Source: Phytopseudomonas seleniipraecipitans
Lineage (GTDB): Bacteria; Pseudomonadota; Gammaproteobacteria; Pseudomonadales; Pseudomonadaceae
Direction of reading: 5' to 3'
DNA length: 64,000 nt
Assembly: GCF_900102335.1 (NCBI RefSeq)
Contig: NZ_FNBM01000002.1
Location: forward strand, 1-64,000
This document shows, one piece after another, positions 17,140 through 26,084 of this stretch. How positions within the stretch are numbered: the first letter of the stretch is position 1; every line of letters starts with the position of its first letter. The notes beneath the pieces are model-generated. The model saw nothing but the letters and a program-made list of their open reading frames with translations, was not told the origin of the DNA and did not search any database. A program made the translations under genes and the position numbers.

Positions 17140-20100
17140 ATGTTCGAAAAACTTCTGATCGCCAACCGCGGCGCCATCGCCTGCCGTATCCTGCGCACCC
17201 TGCGCGAGCTCGATGTCAAAGGTGTCGCCGTCTACTCCGAAGCGGACGTAGCCAGCCTGCATATCCAGCAGGCCGCCGAAGCCTTTTCCCTCGGCGAGGG
17301 TCCCGCTGCGAACACCTATCTGGTGGTCGACAAGATCCTCGCAGCCGCCAAGGCCAGCGGCGCCAAGGCCATCCACCCGGGCTACGGTTTTCTCTCTGAA
17401 AACGCCGCCTTCGCTGAAGCCTGCGAAACAGCTGGCATCGCTTTCGTTGGCCCCACGCCCGAGCAGTTGCGCGTATTCGGCCTCAAGCATACCGCCCGCG
17501 CCCTGGCCCAACGCCATGGCGTGCCGATGCTCGAAGGCACCGAGCTGCTGGCAAACCTCAATGCCGCGCTGGTCGCCGGCGAGCAGGTTGGTTACCCGGT
17601 GATGCTCAAAAGCACCGCCGGCGGTGGCGGCATCGGCATGCGTGTGTGCCGCTCGGCCGAGGAGCTCAGCGAGGCCTTTGAAGCGGTCAAGCGCCTCGGG
17701 CAGAACAACTTCAGCGACAGTGGCGTGTTCATCGAGAAATACATCCAGCGTGCCCGCCATCTGGAAGTGCAAGTCTTTGGCGACGGCCAGGGTGAGGTTA
17801 TCGCCCTCGGCGTGCGCGACTGCTCGGTGCAGCGGCGCAACCAGAAAGTGCTGGAAGAAACCCCGGCACCGAACTTGCCAGCCGGCATGGCCGACGAGCT
17901 GTGCGCGGCGGCGATCAAACTGGCCAAGGCGGTCAGCTACCGCAGCGCCGGCACCGTCGAGTTCGTCTACGACAGTGAGGCCGAGCGCTTTTACTTCCTC
18001 GAAGTGAACACCCGCCTGCAGGTCGAGCACGGGGTTACCGAACAGGTGTGGGGCATCGACCTGGTGCGCTGGATGATCGAACTGGCAGCCGGCGACCTGG
18101 CGCCGTTGAGCGAACTGGCCCAAGGCCTGGCGCCCAGCGGCCACGCCATCCAGGCGCGGCTGTATGCCGAAGATCCGGGCCGCGACTTCCAGCCCAGCCC
18201 CGGCCTGCTCACTGCCGTGCAGTTTCCGCCGGCTGACGGCAAAGCGCTGCGCATCGACACCTGGGTGGAAGCCGGCTGCGAGATTCCGCCGTACTTCGAC
18301 CCGATGATCGCCAAGCTGATCGCCTGGGCGCCCACCCGTGACGAGGCCAGCGCCGCGCTGGATATCGCTCTGGCCGAGTCGGTGCTGTATGGCGTCGAGT
18401 CGAACCGCGACTACCTGCGTCAGATCCTCGCCGATGCCCCGTTCGCCAGCGGCTCGCCGTGGACGCGCTGCCTGGAGCAGTTGGTTTACCGGGCCACCAC
18501 CTTCGAGGTGCTGAGCGCCGGCACCCAGACCACCGTGCAGGACTTCCCCGGTCGGCTCGGCTACTGGGCCGTCGGCGTGCCGCCGTCCGGGCCGATGGAC
18601 AGCCGCGCCCTGCGCCTGGGCAATCGGCTGCTCGGTAATGCCGAAGGCGCTGCCGCGCTGGAAATCACCATGACCGGCCCGCTGCTGCGCTTCAACACCG
18701 ACGCCCTGGTGGCCGTCACTGGCGCCGAGATTCCCGTCACCCTCGATGGCGCGTCGCAGCCGCTGAACACCACGCTGCTGATCCGCGCTGGCAGCACCCT
18801 CGCCCTCGGCACCATCGGCGGTGCCGGCGCGCGCAGCTACTTGAGCGTACGTGGCGGCATTCAGGTACCGGACTACCTGGGCAGCAAGAGCACCTTCACC
18901 CTCGGCCAGTTCGGTGGCCACGCCGGCCGCGCCCTGCGTGCCGGCGACGTGCTGCACCTGCTGGCGCTCGACTCCCGGCAAGCCGGTGCGCAACTACCCA
19001 TCGAACTCTGCTCGGCCTTGCCTGCATTGCGCACTATCCGTGTGATCTACGGCCCGCATGGAGCCCCGGAGTATTTCACCCCGGCCTATATCGACACCTT
19101 CCTGCGCACTGACTGGGAAGTGCACTTCAACTCCAGCCGCACCGGCGTGCGGCTGATCGGCCCCAAGCCGGAGTGGGTACGCGAGAGTGGCGGTGAAGCG
19201 GGCCTGCACCCGTCCAACATCCATGACAACCCCTACGCCATCGGTGCGGTGGACTTCACTGGCGACATGCCCGTGATCCTCGGCCCGGACGGCCCCAGCC
19301 TCGGCGGCTTCGTCTGCCCGGTGACGATCATCGAAGCCGATCTCTGGCAGCTTGGCCAACTCAAGGCCGGCGACAAGGTGCGCTTCGTGCCGGTGGATAT
19401 CGCCACCGCGCGCCAGCTGGCGAAAGCGACCAACCGCGCGTGCACAGACCTGCTCGCGCAGCCGCTGGCCAACGAGCCGAGCATTGCAACGCCCTGCGCT
19501 AGCGAACTGGTGTCGCCTGTGGTGCTGGACATTGGCGACGAGGATAAACGCCTGGTCGCGCGGCTCTCCGGCGATACCCACCTGCTGCTGGAGATCGGCC
19601 AGCCCGAGCTCGATCTGGTGCTGCGCTTTCGCGGCCACGCGCTGATGCAGGCGCTGGAGGCCAAACAGCTGAATGGCGTGGTCGACCTCACGCCCGGCAT
19701 TCGTTCGCTGCAGGTGCATTACCAACCGGAAACCCTGCCGCTGCAGCGCCTGCTCGCCATCGTCGCTGGCGAGTGGGACGCCGTATGCGCCACCGGCGAC
19801 CTCAAGGTGCCGTCGCGGATCGTCCACCTGCCGCTGTCCTGGGATGACCCGGCCTGCCAGCTGGCCATCGACAAGTACATGACCACCGTGCGCAAGGACG
19901 CACCCTGGTGCCCGAGCAACCTAGAGTTCATCCGCCGCATCAACGACCTGGCCAACCTCGACGAGGTGTACCGCACGGTATTCGACGCCAGCTACTTAGT
20001 GATGGGCCTGGGCGATGTTTACCTCGGCGCGCCGGTGGCCACGCCGCTCGACCCGCGCCACCGCCTGGTCACCACCAAGTACAACCCGGCCCGCACCTGG

Positions 20101-20760
20101 ACGGCAGAGAACTCGGTGGGCATCGGCGGCGCGTATATGTGCGTCTACGGCATGGAAGGCCCCGGCGGCTACCAATTCGTCGGCCGTACGCTGCAGATGT
20201 GGAACCGCTACCGGGAAGTCGCTGCCTTCGACGGCAAGCCGTGGCTGCTGCGCTTTTTCGACCAGATCCGCTTCTACCCGGTCAGCCCCGACGAGCTGCT
20301 GCGCATTCGCCGCGACTTCCCCCTGGGCCGCTTCGAACTGCACATCGAAGACAGCGAACTGGCGCTGGCTGACTACCAAGGGTTTCTCAACGACGAAGCC
20401 GATGGCATTGCCGCCTTCCGTGACCAACAACGCGGCGCCTTCGTGGCCGAGCGCCAGCGCTGGATCGACTCCGGCCAGGCGCACTTCGAAAGCGACGAAG
20501 GCGTGGCCGAGCCCACCGAAAACGCGCCACTGGGCGACGGCCAACACAGTGTCGACAGCCATATCGCCGGCAACCTCTGGCAGGTTCAGGTCGAGGAAGG
20601 CGCAACCGTGGCCGCTGGCGACGTGCTGGTGATTCTCGAATCGATGAAGATGGAAATCCCGCTCACCGCGCCGCTGTCCGGCATCGTCCGCGAGGTGCTC
20701 GTGCAACCGGGCGCTGCGGTGCGTGCAGGCCAGCGCGTGGTGGTTATCGAGCAGGCCTGA
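17140..20760 (+). CDS. Biotin-dependent guanidine/urea carboxylase
   Basis: 1,206 residues. Domain order: biotin carboxylase N-domain (from MFEKLLIANRGAIACR), ATP-grasp with Gly-rich loop GGGGIGMR (about 160-170), biotin carboxylase C-domain (to about 445), KipI/KipA-like AHS carboxyltransferase (about 460-1110, with PPSGPMDSRALR), and a C-terminal biotin carrier domain with biotinyl Lys1170 in ESMKMEIP. The start at 17140 is chosen over 17086 because the protein then opens at the family's normal N-terminus with GAGG 9 bases ahead. The allophanate hydrolase domain fused in yeast urea amidolyase is absent, as expected for bacterial carboxylases. With the ykkC riboswitch and both associated proteins, guanidine (giving carboxyguanidine) is a more likely substrate than urea; the active-site comparison has not been made. 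Confidence 0.92.
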   Translation: MFEKLLIANRGAIACRILRTLRELDVKGVAVYSEADVASLHIQQAAEAFSLGEGPAANTYLVVDKILAAAKASGAKAIHPGYGFLSENAAFAEACETAGIAFVGPTPEQLRVFGLKHTARALAQRHGVPMLEGTELLANLNAALVAGEQVGYPVMLKSTAGGGGIGMRVCRSAEELSEAFEAVKRLGQNNFSDSGVFIEKYIQRARHLEVQVFGDGQGEVIALGVRDCSVQRRNQKVLEETPAPNLPAGMADELCAAAIKLAKAVSYRSAGTVEFVYDSEAERFYFLEVNTRLQVEHGVTEQVWGIDLVRWMIELAAGDLAPLSELAQGLAPSGHAIQARLYAEDPGRDFQPSPGLLTAVQFPPADGKALRIDTWVEAGCEIPPYFDPMIAKLIAWAPTRDEASAALDIALAESVLYGVESNRDYLRQILADAPFASGSPWTRCLEQLVYRATTFEVLSAGTQTTVQDFPGRLGYWAVGVPPSGPMDSRALRLGNRLLGNAEGAAALEITMTGPLLRFNTDALVAVTGAEIPVTLDGASQPLNTTLLIRAGSTLALGTIGGAGARSYLSVRGGIQVPDYLGSKSTFTLGQFGGHAGRALRAGDVLHLLALDSRQAGAQLPIELCSALPALRTIRVIYGPHGAPEYFTPAYIDTFLRTDWEVHFNSSRTGVRLIGPKPEWVRESGGEAGLHPSNIHDNPYAIGAVDFTGDMPVILGPDGPSLGGFVCPVTIIEADLWQLGQLKAGDKVRFVPVDIATARQLAKATNRACTDLLAQPLANEPSIATPCASELVSPVVLDIGDEDKRLVARLSGDTHLLLEIGQPELDLVLRFRGHALMQALEAKQLNGVVDLTPGIRSLQVHYQPETLPLQRLLAIVAGEWDAVCATGDLKVPSRIVHLPLSWDDPACQLAIDKYMTTVRKDAPWCPSNLEFIRRINDLANLDEVYRTVFDASYLVMGLGDVYLGAPVATPLDPRHRLVTTKYNPARTWTAENSVGIGGAYMCVYGMEGPGGYQFVGRTLQMWNRYREVAAFDGKPWLLRFFDQIRFYPVSPDELLRIRRDFPLGRFELHIEDSELALADYQGFLNDEADGIAAFRDQQRGAFVAERQRWIDSGQAHFESDEGVAEPTENAPLGDGQHSVDSHIAGNLWQVQVEEGATVAAGDVLVILESMKMEIPLTAPLSGIVREVLVQPGAAVRAGQRVVVIEQA

Positions 20761-20768
20761 AGCGAACC

Positions 20769-20793
20769 GTGGGGCGGCGGCTGGCCGCCCCAC
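20769..20793 (+). terminator. Hairpin after guanidine operon
   Basis: GTGGGGCGGC (20769-20778) pairs perfectly with GCCGCCCCAC (20784-20793) around a 5-base loop, 8 bases after the carboxylase stop. There is no T-run, but it marks the likely operon end. Confidence 0.6.
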
Positions 20794-20884
20794 AAGCGGG
20801 CATTTCCACCTGCCCACACGGCCCTGCTTGCACCTCGACCGTACGCCCCCTAGCATGGCGGGATTCCTAAAAGCAGCCAGCACG

Positions 20885-22360
20885 ATGCCCTCACCTTCGC
20901 CCAAAACCGCCAGCCCTCGCTCGCTGGTGTTTCTTCTGCTCGTGCTGCTCGGCTGCGGTTTTATCGCCACTTCGCTGGCCAGCTACTACGCGGCCCTGGA
21001 CTCGATCCGCGACGGCATCGTCAACAACGAGCTGCCGCTGACCTCGGACAACGTCTACTCGGAAATCCAGAAGGACCTGGTACGGCCCATCCTCATCTCC
21101 TCGATGATGTCCCGCGATACCTTCGTGCGCGACTGGGTGCTCGGCGGCGAACAGACTGCCGAGCCCATGACCCGCTACCTGCAGGAAGTGCAGAGCCACT
21201 ACGGCGCCGTTACCAGTTTTTTCGTCTCCGAACAGAGCAAGACCTACTACCAGGCCAAAGGCGTGCTGAAGAAGATCGACCAGCAGGCCGATCGTGACGC
21301 CTGGTACTACCGACTGCGCGACAGGCAGGAGCCTTACGAGATCAACGTCGATATCGACATGGCCAACGGCGACCGCATGACGGTCTTCATCAACTACAAG
21401 GTCTTCGACTATCAGCAGCGCTTCATCGGCGCCACCGGCGTCGGCCTCACCGTCGATGCCGTGGTGCAACTGATCGACGAGTACCAACAGCGCTATAACC
21501 GCCGCGTTTACTTCGTCGATGCCAATGGCCGCATTGTGCTCACAGGCGCCAACGGCGGGCCGCTGGGGGCGCGTATCGGTGACCAGTTGAGCGAGGTGCA
21601 CGGCCTCGAAGGCCTGAACAGCAAACTGTCACACCCGCAAAGCGGCGACTTCTCCTATCAGGACCATGGCCACGGCCATTACCTCAACGTGCGCTTCATT
21701 CCCGAGCTGGACTGGTACCTGTTCGTCGAGACGCACGAGCATGGCGCACTGGCCAGCATTCGCCAGTCGCTGTATCTCAACCTGGCCATCTGGGCCGTGG
21801 TCACGCTGGTAGTGCTGCTGCTGGTGAGCCTGGTGCTGCGCCGCTACCAGGCGCGCATTAACGCCCTGGCAACCACCGACTCGCTGACCGAGTTGCCCAA
21901 TCGCCGGGGCTTCGAGATGCTCGCCAACCAGGCCATTCAGGAAGCGCGGCGTAGCCAAAGCACCTTATGCGCCCTGCTCTTCGACCTCGATGACTTCAAG
22001 CAGCTCAACGACAACCACGGCCACCTGGCCGGTGACGCGGTGTTACGCGGCTTCGCCCAACACCTGCAGCAGAACCTGCGCCAGTCGGACATCGTCTGCC
22101 GCTGGGGCGGCGAGGAGTTCATCCTGCTGCTCAAGGACACGCCGCTCGAATCCGCCCGCCAGCTCGGCGAGAAGATCCGCCAGCAAACCGAGAGCAGCGC
22201 CTTCGAATTCGCCGGCCAGACGCTGCACACCTCGACCAGCATCGGCCTCGCCGCACTGCATGACGACGATGACCTGCAGGCACTGATCGCCCGCGCCGAC
22301 CGCGCCCTGTACCGGGCCAAGCAGGCCGGGCGCAACCGCCTGTGCGAAGAGACGCAATGA
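20885..22360 (+). CDS. Membrane-bound diguanylate cyclase with periplasmic sensor domain
   Basis: 491 residues. A TM helix (about 13-35), a large periplasmic dCache-like domain (about 36-290), a second TM helix (about 295-320), then a GGDEF domain. The active-site motif is GGEEF (408-412), with an intact inhibitory I-site RQSD (399-402) exactly five residues before it, so it should be an active, product-inhibited cyclase making c-di-GMP. The start at 20885 is chosen because the two upstream in-frame starts would add a low-quality extension over the terminator; 20854 remains possible. Its product could feed LapD, but that is inference. It overlaps the CWC gene by ATGA. Confidence 0.88.
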   Translation: MPSPSPKTASPRSLVFLLLVLLGCGFIATSLASYYAALDSIRDGIVNNELPLTSDNVYSEIQKDLVRPILISSMMSRDTFVRDWVLGGEQTAEPMTRYLQEVQSHYGAVTSFFVSEQSKTYYQAKGVLKKIDQQADRDAWYYRLRDRQEPYEINVDIDMANGDRMTVFINYKVFDYQQRFIGATGVGLTVDAVVQLIDEYQQRYNRRVYFVDANGRIVLTGANGGPLGARIGDQLSEVHGLEGLNSKLSHPQSGDFSYQDHGHGHYLNVRFIPELDWYLFVETHEHGALASIRQSLYLNLAIWAVVTLVVLLLVSLVLRRYQARINALATTDSLTELPNRRGFEMLANQAIQEARRSQSTLCALLFDLDDFKQLNDNHGHLAGDAVLRGFAQHLQQNLRQSDIVCRWGGEEFILLLKDTPLESARQLGEKIRQQTESSAFEFAGQTLHTSTSIGLAALHDDDDLQALIARADRALYRAKQAGRNRLCEETQ

Positions 22361-22554
22361 ATACCCACCTGTGCCCCGCCTGCGGCCAGCCAAACCGCTG
22401 CACCCAGGCCGCCAGCGACAGCCCGGTCACCCACTGCTGGTGCTTCGAGGTAGACGTAAAGCCGCAGGCGTTGCAAGACCTGCCGCCCGAAGCGCTGGAT
22501 CGCGCCTGCCTGTGCCCACGCTGCGCACAGGCGCTGCCCGCGCAGGACGACTGA
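22357..22554 (+). CDS. Cysteine-rich CWC family protein
   Basis: 65 residues with paired CPxCG, CWC and CLCPRC motifs, typical of the small CWC family and suggesting zinc binding. The start overlaps the diguanylate cyclase stop (ATGA), and the next gene begins 7 bases after its stop, so cyclase, CWC protein and pseudouridine synthase form one operon. No function is established for the family to my knowledge. Confidence 0.82.
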   Translation: MNTHLCPACGQPNRCTQAASDSPVTHCWCFEVDVKPQALQDLPPEALDRACLCPRCAQALPAQDD

Positions 22555-22561
22555 GCGGCCC

Positions 22562-23254
22562 ATGCGCATCGACCGCCTGCTCAGCAACCTGCCGCGCTTC
22601 AATCGCCAGCACGTGCGCCTGCTACTGGCCGCAGGCCGCGTGCGGGTCGACGGCCAGGCGTGCCGCGACAGCCGCTTCGAGGTGCGCGCCTTCCATCGTG
22701 TGGAGGTTGATGACGAGCTGGTGCAGGCAGGCAAACCGGCGCGCTACTTCATGCTGCACAAACCGGTTGGCGTGGTCAGCGCCACCAGCCATCCCGACCA
22801 CCGCACCGTGCTCGACCTGCTGAACGAGCCCGACAAGCACGAACTGCACCTGGCCGGCCGGCTGGACCTGAACACCAGCGGCCTGCTGCTGATCACCAAC
22901 GACGGCCTCTGGTCACGCCGCGCCACCGCGCCGGACGGCAGCCACGCCAAGGTCTATCGCGTCGAGACTGAGCAAGTCATCGACCCGGCGGCCGTGGAGG
23001 TATTCGCCCAAGGCTTGTATTTCGCTTATGAAGACCTGACCACCCGCCCCGCCCTGCTGGAAATCCAGGCGCCGCACCACGCGAAGCTAACCCTGCACGA
23101 AGGCCGCTATCACCAGATCAAGCGCATGTTCGGGCACTTCCAGAACAAGGTCATCGGCCTGCACCGCCAGAGCCTTGGTGCCATCGTGCTCGACCCCGAC
23201 CTGCCGCCCGGTGCTTATCGCCCCCTCACCCAGGCAGAAATCGCCAGCGTGTAA
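22562..23254 (+). CDS. RsuA/RluE-type pseudouridine synthase
   Basis: 230 residues. An N-terminal S4-like RNA-binding domain (MRIDRLLSNLPRFNRQ) is followed by the RsuA catalytic domain with GRLDLNTSGLLLITNDG, where the Asp is the nucleophile. Family members isomerise a uridine in 16S rRNA (U516 in E. coli) or 23S rRNA. The family is clear; the exact target cannot be told from sequence. It is the last gene of the cyclase-CWC cluster. Confidence 0.88.
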   Translation: MRIDRLLSNLPRFNRQHVRLLLAAGRVRVDGQACRDSRFEVRAFHRVEVDDELVQAGKPARYFMLHKPVGVVSATSHPDHRTVLDLLNEPDKHELHLAGRLDLNTSGLLLITNDGLWSRRATAPDGSHAKVYRVETEQVIDPAAVEVFAQGLYFAYEDLTTRPALLEIQAPHHAKLTLHEGRYHQIKRMFGHFQNKVIGLHRQSLGAIVLDPDLPPGAYRPLTQAEIASV

Positions 23255-23438
23255 CCCTGCGCGGCTGCCGATGCATGTATCGCCAGCGCCAAGCCATTGA
23301 TCTTGCGGCAGAACAATAACCTCCACATGCATGACATCAGCCTGTCACCTCCAGGCGCTTTGCTGATCGCTCCGACCAGCCCGGTGTATGGCCCCGGCCG
23401 TCAGCCGCATTTATCTCCAGCGCGAGGAGGAAGCACGC

Positions 23439-24320
23439 ATGAAACCGGCAATCGCTGTCGTCGAGGTCCACGGGACGTACAAGGTGCACACGGAATTTCA
23501 CGCCAACCCGGCGGCGAGAAAAACCATCATTCTGGTCAACGGCTCGCTGTCGACGACCGCCTCCTTCGCGCAAACGGTCAAATACCTGGGCACCCGGTTC
23601 AACGTGGTGCTGTTCGACCAGCCGTACGCCGGCGCCTCCAGGGCGCACAACCGCAACGACCGGCTCATCAGCAAGGAAGACGAAGCGGCGATCCTGCTGG
23701 AGCTAATCGAGTACTACGGGGCGCAGTACCTGATGGCCTTCTCCTGGGGCGGCATATCCAGCATGCTGGCACTGGCCAAACGCCCGGCAACGCTGGAAAA
23801 GGCCGTATTCGCCTCGTTCTCGCCAATCCTCAACGAGGCCATGCTCGACTACCTGAGCCGCGCCTTGGTGTGCCTGAGCGAGGAGGATTGTGATCAGGTT
23901 GGCCACCTGGTCAACGACACCATCGGCAAATACCTGCCTTCGCTGTTCAAGCGTTACAACCACAAGCACATCAGCCGCCTGAGCGCCCACGAATACCGGC
24001 AGATGAACGCTCATATCCATCAGGTGCTGCGCATGGAGGCCCACTGCCGCCTGGACTGCCTGGGCAACATCGACATGCCGCTGCTGTTCATCAACGGCGA
24101 ACATGACCAATACACCTCACCCGCCGACGCCCGCCTGTTCGCCCCGCACCTGCCCAACTGCCAGTTCGCCACCGTGCGCAACGCCGGTCATTTCATCGAC
24201 GTGGAACACAAAGGCGCCTGGCTGCAAACCCAGAACACCCTGCTCGACTTTCTGCAGAGCAGCGTCGGCAGTAACCGCTACACCCGGGCCCACGGCCTGC
24301 AGCCTGCCATGGCCGTATAA
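23439..24320 (+). CDS. phaG: PhaG-like 3-hydroxyacyl-ACP:CoA transacylase/thioesterase
   Basis: 293 residues, alpha/beta hydrolase fold, close in pattern to P. putida PhaG throughout (for example NGSLSTTASFAQTV, FNVVLFDQPY, RLISKE, VNDTIGKYLPSLFKR) and more distantly to RhlA. The triad is Ser102 in FSWGG, Asp223 in GEHDQYTS and His251 in NAGHFID. PhaG links fatty-acid synthesis to medium-chain polyhydroxyalkanoate production. One oddity is that the HX4D motif described for PhaG reads H177-ISRL-S182, so its Asp is replaced by Ser. The start has a strong GAGGAGG about 8 bases ahead. It is a single gene just upstream of tRNA-Gly. RhlA-type function is the main alternative. Confidence 0.8.
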   Translation: MKPAIAVVEVHGTYKVHTEFHANPAARKTIILVNGSLSTTASFAQTVKYLGTRFNVVLFDQPYAGASRAHNRNDRLISKEDEAAILLELIEYYGAQYLMAFSWGGISSMLALAKRPATLEKAVFASFSPILNEAMLDYLSRALVCLSEEDCDQVGHLVNDTIGKYLPSLFKRYNHKHISRLSAHEYRQMNAHIHQVLRMEAHCRLDCLGNIDMPLLFINGEHDQYTSPADARLFAPHLPNCQFATVRNAGHFIDVEHKGAWLQTQNTLLDFLQSSVGSNRYTRAHGLQPAMAV

Positions 24321-24418
24321 ACGCCATGAAAGCAGCCCCGCACAGCGGCTCAGCAAGATTTCTGACCGCCGCGGGCTTCATTTCGCAGCCGACTTCCGGT
24401 ATAAAGGCCCACGCAAAA

Positions 24419-24492
24419 GCGGGCTTCGTATAATGGCATTACCTGAGCTTCCCAAGCTCATGACGAGGGTTCGATTCCCTTAGCCCGCTCCA
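24419..24492 (+). tRNA. tRNA-Gly (anticodon CCC)
   Basis: 74 bases including an encoded CCA. The acceptor stem GCGGGCT pairs with AGCCCGC, the anticodon arm TGAGC-TTCCCAA-GCTCA gives anticodon CCC, and the T arm contains GGTTCGATTCC. A TATAAA lies about 20 bases upstream. Its 3' end is the attachment core for the adjacent island and remains intact. Confidence 0.97.
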
Positions 24493-24495
24493 GAT
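24466..24495 (+). repeat. Attachment site copy 1 (inside tRNA-Gly 3' end)
   Basis: This 30-bp stretch starting AGGGTTCGATTCCCTTAGCC and ending in CCAGAT is identical to 30656-30685. It covers the T arm, acceptor 3' strand, CCA and three further bases. Confidence 0.92.
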
Positions 24496-24506
24496 CAGAA
24501 ACATTA

Positions 24507-24532
24507 AAGCCCTGTTTTTACAGGGCTTTTTT
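24507..24532 (+). terminator. tRNA-Gly terminator
   Basis: AAGCCCTGT (24507-24515) and ACAGGGCTT (24520-24528) form a 9-bp stem with a TTTT loop followed by a T-run. It is repeated in variant form after the att copies at 30.7 and 33.68 kb. Confidence 0.9.
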
Positions 24533-24543
24533 GTGGGCGACGA

Positions 24544-25065
24544 TTACAGGTGTCGAAGAAGTGTCGAAAGCTCACATTGAAGTGCAACTATGTAAAAGGT
24601 CGCGCCTCCCACTAGAACAGGAAGTAGAAACTCAAAAAACGCGCGGACTACTGAGATCGGGTTAGTCATTCGATAGATCAAGCGGTGTTTGCGAAAGGCT
24701 ATCTGGCGATCGTGTTCGATCGCGTCTAGGTACGGATTGCCAGAGGTAGGGGCCTCATAAACATCTGACCAATACTCTTTGAGGCCCTCGAGATACTCAT
24801 CCAGCATCTCCTTCTTCCAAGCCACATAGTCAGATGAGGCGTAAACAATAAAAGTGATGGTGAAATAGGCAATCACAGCAGCTAATAGCCACACGAATAC
24901 CTGCTGATCCATGGCGCCAAACTCGATCCCTAACGCGCTAATTTTGGTGGGAACAGCGTCAGTACCAACGATGAAAATACTTAAAACGCTTAACCCAAGA
25001 AGAACCTTCCGCTCTTTTCGAGTGACCTCTGAAAGCGGGTCGATAAGTCTGGTTTCTCTAGCCAT
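24544..25065 (-). CDS. Membrane protein of unknown function (island 1)
   Basis: 173 residues, with about three TM helices: near residues 17-38, near 55-78, and at the C-terminus (FFEFLLPVLVGGATFYIVAL). A charged cytoplasmic segment lies between. I do not recognise the family. The start at 25065 is chosen over 25095 because GGGAG lies 6 bases ahead. It follows the integrase by 26 bases on the same strand, so it may share its transcript. Base composition is more AT-rich than the core genome. A superinfection-exclusion or phage-defence role is possible for such element-end membrane proteins but nothing in the sequence shows it. Its 3' end overlaps the left arm-type repeats. Confidence 0.7.
   Translation of the reverse strand: MARETRLIDPLSEVTRKERKVLLGLSVLSIFIVGTDAVPTKISALGIEFGAMDQQVFVWLLAAVIAYFTITFIVYASSDYVAWKKEMLDEYLEGLKEYWSDVYEAPTSGNPYLDAIEHDRQIAFRKHRLIYRMTNPISVVRAFFEFLLPVLVGGATFYIVALQCELSTLLRHL
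24550..24568. repeat. Paired GTGTCGAA sites near left end of island 1
   Basis: GTGTCGAA at 24550-24557 and again at 24561-24568, an 11-bp period, 55 bases inside the left attachment core. The same pair recurs at the right end. Possible integrase arm-binding sites. Confidence 0.5.
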
Positions 25066-25091
25066 CAAAACTCCCTTTTGCCTATACGGCT

Positions 25092-26084
25092 TCAAACTGT
25101 CAGACCCTGCATAGGCCCTAGCCGGATTGCATCATGCAGATGCTCGGGCGCCAAGTGCGAGTAGCGCATGGTCATGGCCAACGACGCATGGCCCAGGATC
25201 TCTTTCAACGTGACGATATGCCCACCGCCCATGATGAAATGAGCTGCGAAGGTGTGCCGCAGTATGTGGCTTGCCTGCCCTTTCGGCGGGTTGATGGTGG
25301 TCAGGTGCAGCACCTTGCGGAACACGCCCATGCAGTTGGTGAAAGGCCCATGCTCCGCCCAATGTTCCTGGATGGATTGCACCAGGGACGGTGACACCGG
25401 CACAGCCCTGACACGCTTGGACTTGGTATTGGCGAAGGTTATAACCCCGCCGCCGATCCTTGCAGGGGTTAAAGCCTGAGCCTCACCCCACCGGCACCCG
25501 GTCGATAGACAGATCAGCGCCACCATGTAGGTATGCGGCCCGGTCGTCCGATCGCGCAGAGCGTTGAGCAGTTCGGTTATCTGCGGCTTGGTCAGGTAGG
25601 CCAGCGGGCGTTCCTGCAGGCGGATCGGCTTGATACGGGTGAACGGGCACGGGTAGTCGATCACGTCGAGCTTGTGCAGCTCGTTGTAAACGGATTTGAG
25701 GTAGCCCAGGCGATTGTTGGCCGTCTTGCCGGTAACGCCCTTGGCGATCCAGCGAGCGCGAGCTGAGGCAATCACTGAACCATCGACCTTATGGGCCACA
25801 GGGTCACCCATGAACGTGGCTGCAGCCTTGAGAATGGTGAAGCGGCGCAGGCCATCCGACAGGGCCACACCATGCAGCTCATACCAAAGCTGCACCAGCT
25901 CCGAGAGGCGGCGTTTATCCTTGGGCTTGGGCGACCAGTCGCGGTTATCGACGACCTTGGTTCGGCACGTGGCTTCGAAACGCTGTGCTTCGCCCTTGGT
26001 CTTGAAGGTCTTGCGGAAGCGCTTGCCCTTGATGGGTTCAACGTCGACCTTCCAACGGCCATCCGGCAATTGGAATATGGCCAT
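25092..26084 (-). CDS. Tyrosine recombinase/integrase
   Basis: 330 residues. An N-terminal AP2-like arm-binding segment (MAIFQLPDGRWKVDVEPIKG), a SAM-like core-binding domain, then the catalytic domain with Arg in STGCRWGEA, the HxxR box HILRHTFAAHF and nucleophile Tyr in MTMRYSHLAPEHL. All key residues are present, so it should be active. The start at 26084 overlaps the rep stop by one base (TGATG), indicating coupling; a longer frame upstream is a shadow of rep. The predicted target is the 3' end of tRNA-Gly, whose duplicated 30-bp core flanks the element. Confidence 0.92.
   Translation of the reverse strand: MAIFQLPDGRWKVDVEPIKGKRFRKTFKTKGEAQRFEATCRTKVVDNRDWSPKPKDKRRLSELVQLWYELHGVALSDGLRRFTILKAAATFMGDPVAHKVDGSVIASARARWIAKGVTGKTANNRLGYLKSVYNELHKLDVIDYPCPFTRIKPIRLQERPLAYLTKPQITELLNALRDRTTGPHTYMVALICLSTGCRWGEAQALTPARIGGGVITFANTKSKRVRAVPVSPSLVQSIQEHWAEHGPFTNCMGVFRKVLHLTTINPPKGQASHILRHTFAAHFIMGGGHIVTLKEILGHASLAMTMRYSHLAPEHLHDAIRLGPMQGLTV

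Noticed and set aside
16918..18993. 691-codon open frame on the minus strand
   Set aside because: It is antisense to the biotin carboxylase, whose motifs are unambiguous. Long antisense frames are common in GC-rich codon usage; its product has no recognisable domain.
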